Part shown: piece after piece, positions 12,554-23,560 of the stretch | Layout: every line of letters starts with the position of its first letter | Numbering within the stretch: the stretch's first letter is position 1 | NCBI GenBank assembly: GCA_036023115.1 | Contig: JAYKKT010000079.1 | Coordinates: 15,181,501 to 15,245,500 of the forward strand | DNA length: 64,000 bases | Direction: 5' to 3' | Source: Brasenia schreberi | Lineage: Eukaryota > Streptophyta > Magnoliopsida > Nymphaeales > Cabombaceae | Made by a program: the position numbers and the translations under genes | The notes under the pieces: generated by a model | What the model saw: the letters and a program-made list of their open reading frames with translations, nothing else | Told to the model about the DNA's origin: nothing | Databases searched by the model: none

Positions 12554-13253
12554 TGTTGGGTCCAATTGAGCTCATATAACATTGATTCACTATAGTTCAT
12601 GATTAGTATTCCTTAAAATACTTAATTGATAAATGTTTAATAATATTGAAAGTCCAAAGCGTTAAATCATATGTGTCGGAGGGTTTGTGCATGTAAATGT
12701 TATAGAGTATTCTTTAGTCCTAGAGAAAGAATCTCATGTCCTTTAATATATGTGGTAATTTTGAACATGTGTTATAAAGAGCTTAGATAGACATGGATGA
12801 TCATACACATGCACTGGGCTGAGTTGGGCTCGGGTCTCGGTAATTGTCTTTGGTTTTTTTTTATATAATAAAGTTTTGAATTAACTGTCAAATGACTCTC
12901 TCACGAAAAGGCATGAAGATAGTTATGAAACAGATGAGGATGCGTGACAGATCTGTTGCTTTATTATAAACCTAAATTAGGGTTTTTAATATGTAGTTAG
13001 TGAAAACTAAAAAAGATGGCTATGCTCTCATATTCTTTATACTTTTGTGCGGTTTCTTTTTGCTATAACTATTCTCTTCTGATTTGCTAGCAATTGTGGT
13101 GTGGTCAAAGACAGTTTCAGTTGAGATACTCGTGATTTACTTACCTATTGTATATTGTTTAATTATAGCATTCTTTATATCTACGGTTTTGATTGGCATG
13201 AGCACAGTTGCATACTCGATGTTTATGCATGTAACCAGCGATTTCTTCCAACC
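12554..13253 (+). repeat. 3' LTR of copia element 1
   Basis: It starts TGTTGGGTCCAATTGAG and ends near ATTTCTTCCAACC. It aligns with the 5' LTR over most of its length. Confidence 0.75.
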
Positions 13254-13996
13254 GTTACAACCCTTTGGTGAGAACTATTCGTTCTTTCGATAGGCAACCA
13301 TGCCATGTTAATTGAGCGTGAAAGGCTTATCTTCACCATCACATGAAGATGATATAATAATCAAAGGCCTACTTAACTCCAACATTCATCTCAATGAAGA
13401 GGTTTCGGAAGCAGCTTGCCAAAAACAGCAACAACATCGTCCTTGACTCATCAATCCTTGCTTGGCTTAGTCTGAGCGATGTTTTAAGCCTTTGAAGGTC
13501 TGAGTTCAGAATGTGACCAAATGGACATAATAGTTGAAGGGAAAAGTAGCGGCACCAGAAAATGATCACCGGCCAACTGAGAAAGCAGAGATCGAGGACA
13601 ACCAGCCTCATTACGACAAGTCCTCGGCATGCCATTCTCTTGAAGGGAAATCGGCAAAGGTACGAATGAGTTGGCTGAATCGCTTTCGGCCCCTCGGTCT
13701 GTTTGGCAACGATGTCGAGAAGGACAGTCAGCAAGGCAGTAATGACCCGATAGTCCCCTTCACAGGAACTTCCCGATGATGCAAACCAGGTACCTATTCC
13801 CTGTGTTATCTGTTTTTACTAACGGAAACTGCTGCAATCGGCAACCCTTTTCATGGGAGGTCGTTCAGCAAAGGCAATAAGTGTCTGCTTTATGCTCATC
13901 GCTGAGACAGCCGTGCGACGCCCGTCGACTTGTGGAAGCTTTTTTCCTTTTTTGGTTTTATGGTATCTCTACATACAAACCACCGTTGATTTTTTT
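13254..13996. other. unexplained, relatively GC-rich stretch
   Basis: Between 13350 and 13800 composition shifts away from the AT-rich surroundings, and ORFs of 121 codons (minus, 13369-13734) and 81 codons (plus, 13534-13779) overlap. The plus frame contains MSWLNRFRPLGLFGNDVEKD and is followed after about 20 bp by a possible splice donor (CAG/GTACC near 13789). It may be an exon or exon fragment of a host gene. I do not recognise the protein and cannot choose the strand with confidence. Confidence 0.25.
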
Positions 13997-14798
13997 TATG
14001 AGAAAAACCGTAGAAGTACATGGATAAAAAAATCAATCTCCCAACAGTCGTATCCAAAGTAAGCTATAAATAAATCGCACTAAAAATATAAGCACACCGT
14101 AATCAAAAACAAAAATTATCTATATGTTGCCTTTGCGAAGTTGCCTTAGAGAAATCAATACCCATCTAGAAAGTACGACCTGGTACCTTCGCTTTTCTCA
14201 CACGGTAAAACACATACCATCCAAAACCATATACCTTACTTCAAGTGGATTTCGATCATGCTTTAGTAACCTTTAGCCAGAGATCAAGGATGGTAAGGAG
14301 ACATTGAGACTAGAGACGGAGGGGAGAGAGAGTGTGCAATGGCATAAGTGTGGATTAAGAAATCTTAATCCCTTATTTATAGGTTATGTGATGGATCACG
14401 GATCATAGATCTGGTTCAAACTCATCTGTTTCATAACTATTCTCTCATAAACACTTATGGCCGTTAGAATGAAAATTCTCAAACCCAAACCCAAGCTCAA
14501 ACCCGGCATGCACGTGTGGTCTAACATGTCCTCCACAAACTCTTTGAAGTAAGGTTCATGAGCTACTAACTATATAAAAGAACACCTAGGTTTGTCTCAT
14601 TCTATAATATAGGACTAAACTTTGACTTCGCTTGATCTTTATGTGCACAAGTCTCTCAAATGTTACTTTTTACACTTTAAGACTTTCACATATATCAATG
14701 ATATATCAATTAAATATTTAAAGATACTCAATATGAATTAAATGTTATTAATATACTTTGATTTAATTAATCCAACCTTAATTAATATAAATCCAACA
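13997..14798 (-). repeat. solo LTR, copia element 1/2 family
   Basis: It aligns in the same orientation with the two minus-strand LTRs of element 2. The left end is near AGAAAAACCGTAG. Shared blocks follow (GGTTCATGAGCTACTAACTA, ATATAAAAGAACA), and the right end is AAATCCAACA at 14798, i.e. TGTTGG on the minus strand. A purine-rich remnant lies outside its start, but no coding region follows, so it is a solo or truncated LTR. Confidence 0.7.
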
Positions 14799-16060
14799 AT
14801 CTTTCATTGGGCAAGCTGACACCGAGGTCGTGACCATGGTCGAGGCCCATCAAAATCCGCCCTTGCTTGCCGTGGAACATCATGATGTAACACTAAACAT
14901 TATTTCTATGAACGTCAGAAGAAAGCATTGTGGTCCAAATCCAGGTAGGGGGTGGTCTGACAACAAAAGGATCGGATCCACTTACTTAGGAAAAAGGTGT
15001 TTCAATTTGGGTCCGTTTGGAACCTTACCTGATCCGATCTGGTCCATATTGGATCAGCTTGGATCTAGTTTGCATTCGGTTTCAGGTTTGTTTACGTCAT
15101 GAGTTGGGATCGAGTCAATCTAACACAAAACCAAATTATTGATGTTCTAATCAAGTTGGATCCGTTTAGATCCAAATGCATTGAACCCAATCTTAATCTA
15201 TTATGGGTCTGGTTTATTTGGTTTTGGATAGGAATCAAATCCAAGTCAGTCATGTTTGGACCAAGATGGTTGTACAGATCTGACTTGATTCATCTACAGT
15301 GATTCTGGATCTCTTATTTGGATGTGATGACGCTTCCTAAAATCCGATTAAAATGTTTTGTTGATTTTGGACCCATTCATACTCAGATTTAAGCCCGATT
15401 CAAAGCGTTGGCTTCATCATTGAATAACCTTCAATATGATAGCACAATTACAAATGTTTAATGTCAAAAATTATGGATTTTAGATGAATTATTTATATGT
15501 AAACAAATATAATTGGATCTTGCATGTGTATATACCTATATATAAGAATATGTAAATCATGCAGTTACTTATGCAATCAAATGTTTCACTGATGTAGATA
15601 TGAATATGTTCAACTTCTATTCTACATGGATTTGTTTTTTATATGTGTTTAATATGTATGTTTATTAAGAGATATAGTTTGTTTAGCATGTAGAAAGATA
15701 TGAATAACATCATATTGCACATATTAAGGGTGTCAATTGGATACATGAATATGCTTACGTAATGAGATCCTTGATGCATATGTTTGTGATTGGTCATTGC
15801 ATATGTTGTTTGACTGTGTCGGTATAGCCAAACAATCCAAAGACAATCGGTATGTAGTTGCATGAGATTAATTATATAATGATCTATAATGATAACCCTT
15901 CAATTTTAGAATGAAGGTAATATGTCAATTGGATAAGCTATTCAACGAATCCTACTCATATGAATTGTAGTATCTTGGGCATGATGGGTCTAGTTTCTTA
16001 AAGTTAGATTTGACTTTGTTTGTGTGAGACTAGTCAAATGGTTTTTAGTGTATCATGGAT
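14799..16060. other. GATC-rich tract and intergenic DNA
   Basis: From 14930 to 15420 the words GGATC, GATCC and GGTCC recur irregularly many times without a clean period, like a decayed simple-sequence or satellite-type tract. The open frames over it are by-products of this composition. From about 15430 to 16060 nothing is recognised. Confidence 0.4.
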
Positions 16061-16300
16061 GAAATTCACTAATAGTTCCTTGTATTTTGAAAAATTAAAA
16101 CCAATGATTGTAAATTAAGCCAAAAAAGTGAAATATCACCTCACTTGAAAAAACTACAATAGTTTTGTAAATTTTTGCTTGTTTGTTATTTATTTTGTAT
16201 GTAAATATTTTATTGAATCAAGAATAGTAGAATGATTCGGCTCCATCCGCATGGGCTTTATTCTCTCTTGCATAACGGATGCTCTGCCCAGAGTTTCTAA
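16060..16300 (+). repeat. diverged dispersed repeat, copy 2
   Basis: Counterpart of the repeat at 7300-7560, lying just outside the left LTR of copia element 2. Confidence 0.4.
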
Positions 16301-16480
16301 AAACGAGGCTCCAATTAACGCAAGCTAATCTTCCTTCGCAACAATTCAACAGCCTAGGAGAATTTGAATGGTCGTTCCATTTCCGCATCCAAAAAAAAGA
16401 AATTTGGAAATGGATATTTTTTCCTCTCGTACGTTCAACAATCTTCACCGCCTCCGAATCACACTGGTCCACCAAAATGA

Positions 16481-17323
16481 TATTGAGAAGAACCGTATAC
16501 ATACATGCATGATAACATAATATGCAACAAAGTAAACATACCCCAATAATAAACAACAACTGCAAATCTAAAATAAATTATAATCAAGTCGTACGGAAAA
16601 TAAAAGCAAAAGCAAAATCAGAAACTTATTTATGTGAGTCGTCCTTGCAGACTTGTCTTAAAGAAACCAATGCCCTGCTATGAGTATGTATGGGTACTTA
16701 CGCCTTCCTCAAAGGATAAAACACACACACAACTCGAAGAGCACGTACCTAGCTTCAAGTTGACCTCGAACACAACTCATAGCGGGTAGAGAGGCAGGAC
16801 CAAGGGAAGAGAGAGAGAAGAAAGAAGGAATTGTGTGCTTAGGGAGGGGCATTTGGATCACGGATCGTGGATCCGATGTAAACGACACACCGCTTTATCT
16901 CAACCGACCCGTCTTATCCTCAACCACCCCACCTTATCTGAAACCGCCTCATCTTATCCCTACCCATGATTGAGAAAATTTTGATCGTTACATCAAAAAA
17001 ATTCGTGCAAAAAAATAGATCAAGACCCAAACCCAAGCTCCAAGCCCAAGCCCAGCCCGACATGAATGCGTGCATGTGTGTGATATAGCATGTCCACCCC
17101 AAGCTCTTTAAACTAAGGTTCATGAGCTACCAACTATATAAAAGAACATGTGGGTTTGTGACATTCATCAATATGAGATTAAACTTTATTTCATCTTAAT
17201 CATCTATCGCAAAAGTCCCTCATATTTTACTTTTTATACTTTAGAACTTTTACTTGTATTAATTAAATACACAGGGATACTAACATGCATTTAATGCACC
17301 TTAAATGTTCATCAAATCCAACA
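16481..17323 (-). repeat. 3' LTR of copia element 2
   Basis: It aligns with the 5' LTR at 23561-24318, for example ACATACATGCAT, AAACATACCCCAAT and CAAAAGCAAAAGCAAAAT. The outer end is degenerate (TATTGAGAAG); the inner end, AAATCCAACA, is intact. Confidence 0.85.
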
Positions 17324-17589
17324 ATCTCCACCTAAATAATCAATAGCGCGCTATAGCGTTTTAGCGTGACTAAAAATGCTATAGCGGGTGACCTGCTAGG
17401 GCTGATATAGTACCGCTAATAGTGCTATAGTAGTCCGCTATAGCACTATCAGCGGACAGGCTAAAATACGTATTGGATCGGGTCGGGTCGATCTTGTCAA
17501 TATGGCTTGAAGGAACTAGACAATTTGAGGTATATCAAATCTTGTCAATATGGTAGGTCCTTAACCCGTTCTCGTTTAATTTGCATTAA

Positions 17590-18177
17590 CAAGTGGTTGC
17601 GTTCAAGTTCAATAGGAGCTTGGATTCTATCTACGAAACCAATGATCATGATTTCAATGCTTTGTTAGCTGAGATACAGAAAGAAATCAGTATAGGAGAT
17701 ATGATAAAGGAACTGGGCTATGGGTGTACTCTCACTAGTTCACATTGTAAAGAAATAGTTTCACTGTATTCACCATTAAATGAAGCTGCTCTTGCAAAGA
17801 TAATTAGCATTGTTGTGCGTACACATATTGGCCTAGAGGATAGTCAAAATATGTATGCAACTTTCTGTGCCGCTGTTGGTAACAATTCAGTGGCTGATTC
17901 ATCATGGATGAATTCTTGGAACATTGAAGTTCTTATTGATTCTATCAAGCAGATTGTGAGTTGGTTGCACTTGATCTTAATGTTTTTCTGTTTACAAGAT
18001 TCTTTTAAACTCAATATGGCTATTTTTTTGTAGAAAGAATGTGATAAAGTGTATGTTCTTTCACTTTCTAAATGTTGGAAAAAATTTCAAGCACTGGAAA
18101 CTAACTGGATGTCTGTCATGGAGAACGTGGACCATGGGGATTTTTTTTGCCCGATTAAAAGTCTTTCTTGCTATTGA

Positions 18178-18236
<59 letters not shown>

Positions 18237-19062
18237 GAAATGCTTGCCAGGTAAATGTTGTGTATCTATAATAAGAATCAATTGACTGAAGTTTCTGAAG
18301 GAAGCTATTTGGATTTTGAACTCTACACATTCTTGTGTTAGGAGCCCAGTTCATGTTGTAACTGGTGCTATTTGGAAAAACACTGAGGGACAACTATCAT
18401 TTCTGAAATATGTTGTATCTGCACCACCTGAAATATTCACGTTTTCACATGCTGCAAGACAATTGGTATAATGACTATAATATTTCAAAGTTTCTATTAC
18501 TAATACAATTGCAGATGTGCCTCTTTTGTTCTATCCATTTCTTCAGAAATACTGATAGATTCAAACATCTAATTGGGCATTGAGTTTTGCAGTCTTACGC
18601 ATATTTGCCTCAAGGAAGCATGGTTTTGCATATAGTCCCAAATTAGTCGTGGATCTCTCTTGATCTTTTGTAGGTGTTACGTGAACTGGCTGAGAGGGGT
18701 CATGCTAGTCCTATGCGAACATTGCTTGAGTACCCTCTTAACCATTGCCCAGAACCCAGATGTTCTGCTTCTTGGGGTGGCTCAAACAAATGTATGACTT
18801 CATAAACTCAATCTCTATATGGCTATTGTAGAGCATATCATGTTAACATCTCTTATTTTATCACAGACTATATTTAACCTTATCGAATATGAGCTCTTCT
18901 CCACCATCTTCCCCCTTTTAGTGCGAAATGATCCAGAAAATGGGATGCATTCATCAGCTTTGGCTTGTCAATCATGACCTAGTTGTAAGGGGCTTTCTAG
19001 ACCTGCACAGTAATGAGCCGGCTAGTGCTCCGAGAATCTTGGAGATTTGTCATGAGCTGAAG
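17590..19062 (+). pseudogene. NOT1: CCR4-NOT scaffold subunit NOT1 fragment with introns
   Basis: Exon pieces in order resemble the N-terminal part of plant NOT1, the large scaffold of the CCR4-NOT mRNA deadenylase complex. They are about 17590-17955 (FNALLAEIQKEISIGDMIKE, ELGYGCTLTSSHCKEIVSLY), about 18090-18252 (NWMSVMENVDHG ... YRNACQ), 18342-18465 (GAIWKNTEGQLSFLKYVVSA), 18674-18791 (LRELAERGHASPMRTLLEYP) and 18867-19062 (FNLIEYELFSTIFPLL ... APRILEICHELK). GT donors follow at 17956, 18253, 18466, 18792 and 19063, and AG acceptors precede most pieces, so it was copied from genomic DNA and not from mRNA. Frameshifts inside the second, fourth and fifth pieces and a (TA)n tract inside the second piece break it. 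The full plant protein is over 2000 residues, so this is a small internal part. Confidence 0.8.
18182..18236. repeat. (TA)n microsatellite inside a NOT1 exon piece
   Basis: About 25 TA units lie between coding remnants ...KSLSCY and YRNACQ. In NOT1 relatives a short coding segment, not a repeat, joins these two blocks. Confidence 0.95.
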
Positions 19063-19359
19063 GTAAATCATAAATGTTATCCCTTTTTATAAAGTACTCA
19101 ATTCTAACTTTGGTTGTATCTTTATTATGATTTTGAGTTTATTTAAAAGTTAGAAGTAGAATTTGTTTATTTAGTTTGATTCATATTTATGAAAGAAGTG
19201 GTTGAATTTCTTGATATTTCTTAGAAATTAGAGAACCCATTATATATATATATATATAATTTTTTAATCATAAATAAAAGTGTACCGCTATATCCTCGCT
19301 ACCGCTATATCAAGGTTGACCGCTAACAACCCACTAACCGCTATTGATAACATTGATCC

Positions 19360-22300
19360 CCACAAAGTCTTTAAGCGAAAAAGTATCCTTCTAATCCAAC
19401 CATCATATTATATTTTCAGTAAATGTACCTTTTGGTTTAAACTGTTACCTGAGTTATCCAATATTATCCTTAAAGTAACTAGGTGAACATACGTCTTGAA
19501 CCTAAACCTTGGATGTAAAGGTGTCTATTGGTAACAACATAATAAAAGACTATGGTACGATCTATAGGAGTGATGCATTAATGGTTGTGCATCCATATCC
19601 TATACCATGATTGACTTCAGGGAACAATCCAATTCCCTTATTGCGGTCACACAATGTCAATCACTTTGATGAGCATCTCAAAGGATGTAGTGCTAGCATC
19701 CTATCCTACGACTCAATCCCATTGAAAGAATAATTTCTTACTAAACTAGCAGTCATGACACTTTAGATTTATAGGGGACAAACACACATATACTGAAAGT
19801 ATCACAAAATACAAAGTATCATCATATTCATCAAACAACTTGTTACTATCATATTGAACCTACTTTATGGCATCTTCACTCAGGTAGGTTGGGTTTTTGT
19901 GAATAAATTAATGGGTTTCAGTCTCATCCCTAACCTCGATTTCTCAACTAAGGCTACTGATAGACCTTTAGTCAAAGGATCAATTGTGTTATCTTTGGAT
20001 CGAACAAAATCTATAGTCATGACCCCGTCAGCAAATATAGTTTGTTTTTTGAATTTACAGGTGATAGCGCCACCACCCACAAGAAATACATATCTAATGA
20101 CCTCATTACTCCCATAATTCTTAGTTATCCAACTAGCATCACTAAATCCTTTAAGAACCGAAGGATGTTTACCATAAGGCAGTCCAAGGAAAACTGTTCC
20201 CTTCACATAGCTAGACAATTGGTGTATCTACCCAACTTACACACAACAAATGCAATATTTATTGTTGTACAGTTGGTTAGATACATCAAATTATTGATAA
20301 TCTAAGAATATTATAGTTGAGACATAGGAATATCACTTTCATTCTTATACAAAGCCTTAGATGAATCATATAGAGTTTTGACAAATCTATAATTTATATA
20401 TTCAAATCTTTCTAAAACTTTCTCAACATAATGAGATTGAGAGGTTATTATACCATCAGTAGACCTTGTGATTTTGAGCCTTAAAATCACATTAGCCACA
20501 CTCATATCCTTCATTTCAAACTTACTACATAAGAATGACTTATTCTCATATCGGATCCATAAAACAATATATCATCTACGTGTAGGAAAAGAATGATGAA
20601 AACATTATTGATCAACTTGCAGTAGATACACTTATTATAATCATTATAAATAAAGCCAAAAGATAATATCTTATAATTAAACTTTTCATGCCATTGTTTA
20701 GAGCTTGTTTCAAACTATATAATGATTTACCAAGCTTACACACCTTAGACTCATTTCCATGAGCCACAAATACATCCAGGTGATCCATATAAATTTTTTT
20801 ATGGAGGTCATCATACAGGAAAGTAGTCTTCACATCTATCTGATGGATTGTGAGGTCATATATAGAGGTCAGTGCTATAAGTACTTGAATAGTAGTTATT
20901 CGAGAAACGGGGAATATGTATTAAAGTAATTTATTCCTTCCTTTTGTGTGTATCCTTTGGGAACTAATCTAGCCTTATACTTATTGATTATTCCTTATGC
21001 ATTTAGTTTATTCTTAAAGATCAACTTGCAACCCATAATAGAATAATCAGAAAGTAAATCCATCAATTCTCAAGTATCATTGGAAAGAATTGACTAGATT
21101 TCATCGTTAATGGCTTTCTTTCAAAACTTAACCTCGAATAAAGTCATAGCCTGCTGAAAGGTGATAAGACCATCCTTGACATTGAAAGCAACAAAGTTAC
21201 ATCCAAAGTCCTTTGATAGCCTATGTCATTTATTTCTCTTTGGTTCAATTATTTCCTTAGAGTTATCTGATATGAAAATAACATAATCAAGGTCATCCCC
21301 TACATTTGTCTTCCATTCCAAATGATCGAGAATGAAACTAATAGTAGGATCATAATCTTTACAAAATACACTTTCAGAAACTTTAGTTTTCATAGAAAAC
21401 ACATTCTCAAAGAATATAGCATCACAAAGTTTAACAATTGTGTTAACAACTATGTCAGAAACATCAAATCTAATGATCAATAATCTGTACGCATAACTTG
21501 TCTCCACATAACCCAAAAATATAGTATTTACTGTTTTATGTCTCAATTTTTTCTTTTATGCTTACGAGGAACTCTATTAAGAATATGGCAAGCCATATTC
21601 AAACCTTTCCCCACATGTAGGTAGGTAAACTAGAACTTTGAAGTAAAACATTAACCATATCACACAGGGTTCTATTCTTGTGTTCAACTATCCCATTAGA
21701 CCGAGGAGAGTACGAAACAATAACCTCATGAATAATATCATTATTTTGACAGTATACTTGGAAAATATTTGAGGTATACTTCCCTTCCCTATCAAACATT
21801 CATCGTTTAAGTACCTTGAATGTTTGAGTTTGTACTTCATTTTTAAATATTTAAAACTTTTCTAAAAGATCATCTTTACTTTTTAGTAAATAAATATAAC
21901 AGTATATAGTGAAATCATCAATAAATGTGATGAAATATCTTTTGTTATTTCTCGTACCCATCCCATTGAATTCACAAATATGAGTGTTCAATAAATCCAA
22001 AATCTCAGATTTCCTTTCAACCGTATGAAAAGGTTTCCTAGGTTGCTTCGCTTGCACAAATATATCACATTTGTATTTTCTTTATACGACAGTTTTAGGG
22101 ATACGACATCATTCTTTTCATGGAATCAAAGTTTACATGACCCAACTTAGCATATCATGCATAAGATGATTCAATATTACACACAGAAGAAGAAGAATAT
22201 GCAGTAGAAGTAGATGTTTTATTAACACTAAAATTCATAAAAGAATGAACAATTGGTTTCACATGAATTTTAAATAGATCATCTACATCACACAAATAAC

Positions 22301-22430
22301 CCTTTCCAAAGAAACACTCAATACTAAGTCATGTAATAACGACTTTATTACATTTGTAATATAACCTTAATTCCTCCCTAACTAAAGTAGGACCACTGAA
22401 GATATCCAATGAATCGTTAGAATATGTCTA
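19360..22430 (-). pseudogene. copia element 2 pol remnants
   Basis: On the minus strand from right to left: integrase region about 22400-21600 (KRYFITFIDDF at about 21930, YSPRSNGIVEHKNRTLCDMV at about 21700), integrase C-terminal linker 21546-21226 (FLGYVETSYAYRLLIIRFDV), reverse transcriptase about 21000-20310 with a variant catalytic HVDD near 20575, and RNase H about 20218-19880 (SDASWITKNYGSNEVIRYVF). The encoded enzymes would copy element RNA to DNA and integrate it. Repeated stops and frameshifts make them inactive. The 3' end stops at the NOT1-carrying insert. Confidence 0.82.
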
Positions 22431-22649
22431 ACTCCTTAAAGAGTTAGAACCTTTTTCGAAGGAAACTTAAAGTTTGCACGCCCTTCACCCTTTACTTCTA
22501 CAATCAAATGATCCCCTAAGGTCACTATTCGCCCATAGATGACCTTATAAGACATAAACAAATACTAGTTAGCAGATACGTGTACATTAGTCCCAGTATC
22601 TATTATTTAATACTAGTACTCATAAATAGAAAGTAGATGGAGTTTAAGA

Positions 22650-23527
22650 GAGATATTTATCACTAAAAGGTACAACAGTCATCACCATGTTAACCATAGC
22701 TCCTTCAACAGTCGAAAGTTTTCTAGATTTCTTTAAGGGACAATCCCCTGCCTAATGTCCAACCTGACCATAAAGCCAACACGGTTTGTTTTTGAAATTA
22801 TTTTGAATATTGACTTTTGGTTTATTTTTTGTCTGTTTTTTCTTAAGATCACTAAGTTGTTTCTTTTTAACCGTGAGGTTAACCCTAGAGGTGTTGTCTA
22901 CAGGCATAACGGGTTTCTGACTTCTGTGCTCTTTTTATATTGTTATGTCTACCATAAGATCATCAAAAGTCATTTTACCCTTCTTATGCTTGAGATCTAA
23001 GCCGAAACTCTCACAAGACTTAAGAAATTTCTCTATAATATACATAACAATAAACTTATCAAGAAGTTTCATTTCGGCTTTCTTCGTACCATGATATAAA
23101 AACTGAAACTTGTGGGCCTGTTTAGTCACAGATTTTCCCTCTACCATTTGATTCTTAAGGAATATTGTCATATAATACTTTTTAAGACCAAGATTTTCAG
23201 TATTGTATTTACGATTCAATGCAGCCCACAAATCTTTTGCTCTTGTGGAAGGAAAACAAGTATACACATCAAATAAAATATTTGAAAGTGCCGATAAAAT
23301 AAATAGTGGCACAAAGTATCATTTTCCTTCTACTTGACGATTTTATCCAAGCTTTTAGGGTCAGTATTATCGAGTTGGGGACAATCTGACTCGATATACA
23401 GATACAGTCCTAACATGGTTAACCAATTTTTCATACGTTGCTGCTAGCGTTTAAAATATGGGCCGACAAACGTTTTTGGCATCAAGGTCAAGTCGACGTT
23501 AGGTCGGAGGGTAGCAGTTGTAGACAT
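22650..23527 (-). pseudogene. copia element 2 gag remnant
   Basis: The likely gag start is the ATG at 23527 (MSTTATLRPNVDLTLMPKTF), 34 bp inside the 5' LTR. The open part at 23312-22935 contains DLWAALNRKYNTENLGLKKY and ends near LKHKKGKMTFDDLMVDI, typical of the copia gag (UBN2) domain. A damaged CCHC knuckle (CWLYGQVGH.AGDCPLKK) lies near 22760. Stops near 23325 and downstream break it. Confidence 0.82.
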
Positions 23528-23560
23528 GTTTACTAAAATAAAATATGACTTCTCTAAGAA

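Larger units (their letters stand above)
8212..13253 (+). mobile_element. copia element 1, degenerate full-length LTR retrotransposon
   Basis: Two related LTRs flank a Ty1/copia coding region. The 5' LTR (about 8212-8894) and 3' LTR (about 12554-13253) share CCCATATAACATTGATTCAC, AAAGTCCAAAG.GTTAAA and many other blocks. Family LTRs begin TGTTGG and end near CCAACA. Between them, in order, lie gag, protease, integrase, reverse transcriptase and RNase H remnants, the Ty1/copia order. A clear target-site duplication was not found. The LTR copies differ at many positions, so the insertion is old. Element 2 (16481-24318, minus strand) and the solo LTR at 13997-14798 belong to the same family. Confidence 0.85.
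17339..19348. mobile_element. 2.0-kb insert with inverted ends carrying a NOT1 gene fragment
   Basis: The left end is ATCAATAGCG (17339-17348) and the right end is its exact reverse complement CGCTATTGAT (19339-19348). Both ends continue into about 60-120 bp packed with variants of GCTATAGCG/CCGCTATA, which fits the subterminal repeats of a DNA transposon. The payload is a multi-exon fragment of NOT1 with no transposase gene, so this would be a non-autonomous gene-fragment carrier (Pack-type). It sits about 15 bp from the 3' LTR of copia element 2. I could not find a convincing target-site duplication, so the superfamily is unknown and the transposon interpretation is inference. Confidence 0.6.

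Noticed and set aside
13369..13734. 121-codon minus-strand ORF as a gene
   Set aside because: It overlaps a comparable plus-strand frame in the same GC-richer island, and neither shows a domain; the strand cannot be decided, so only the island is reported.
16218..16565. 115-codon minus ORF with a hydrophobic N-terminus
   Set aside because: It straddles the outer border of the copia element 2 LTR at 16481, so it is a chance frame across an insertion boundary.
18181..18393. ORFs with IYIYIY stretches, also at 3407-3604, 50692-50911 and 55628-55979
   Set aside because: They are translations of TA/AT microsatellites with no coding value.
17324..19360. Target-site duplication for the NOT1-carrying insert
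   Set aside because: The flanks (CACCTAAATA and AACATTGATC) share no convincing 3-9 bp repeat, so no duplication is claimed.
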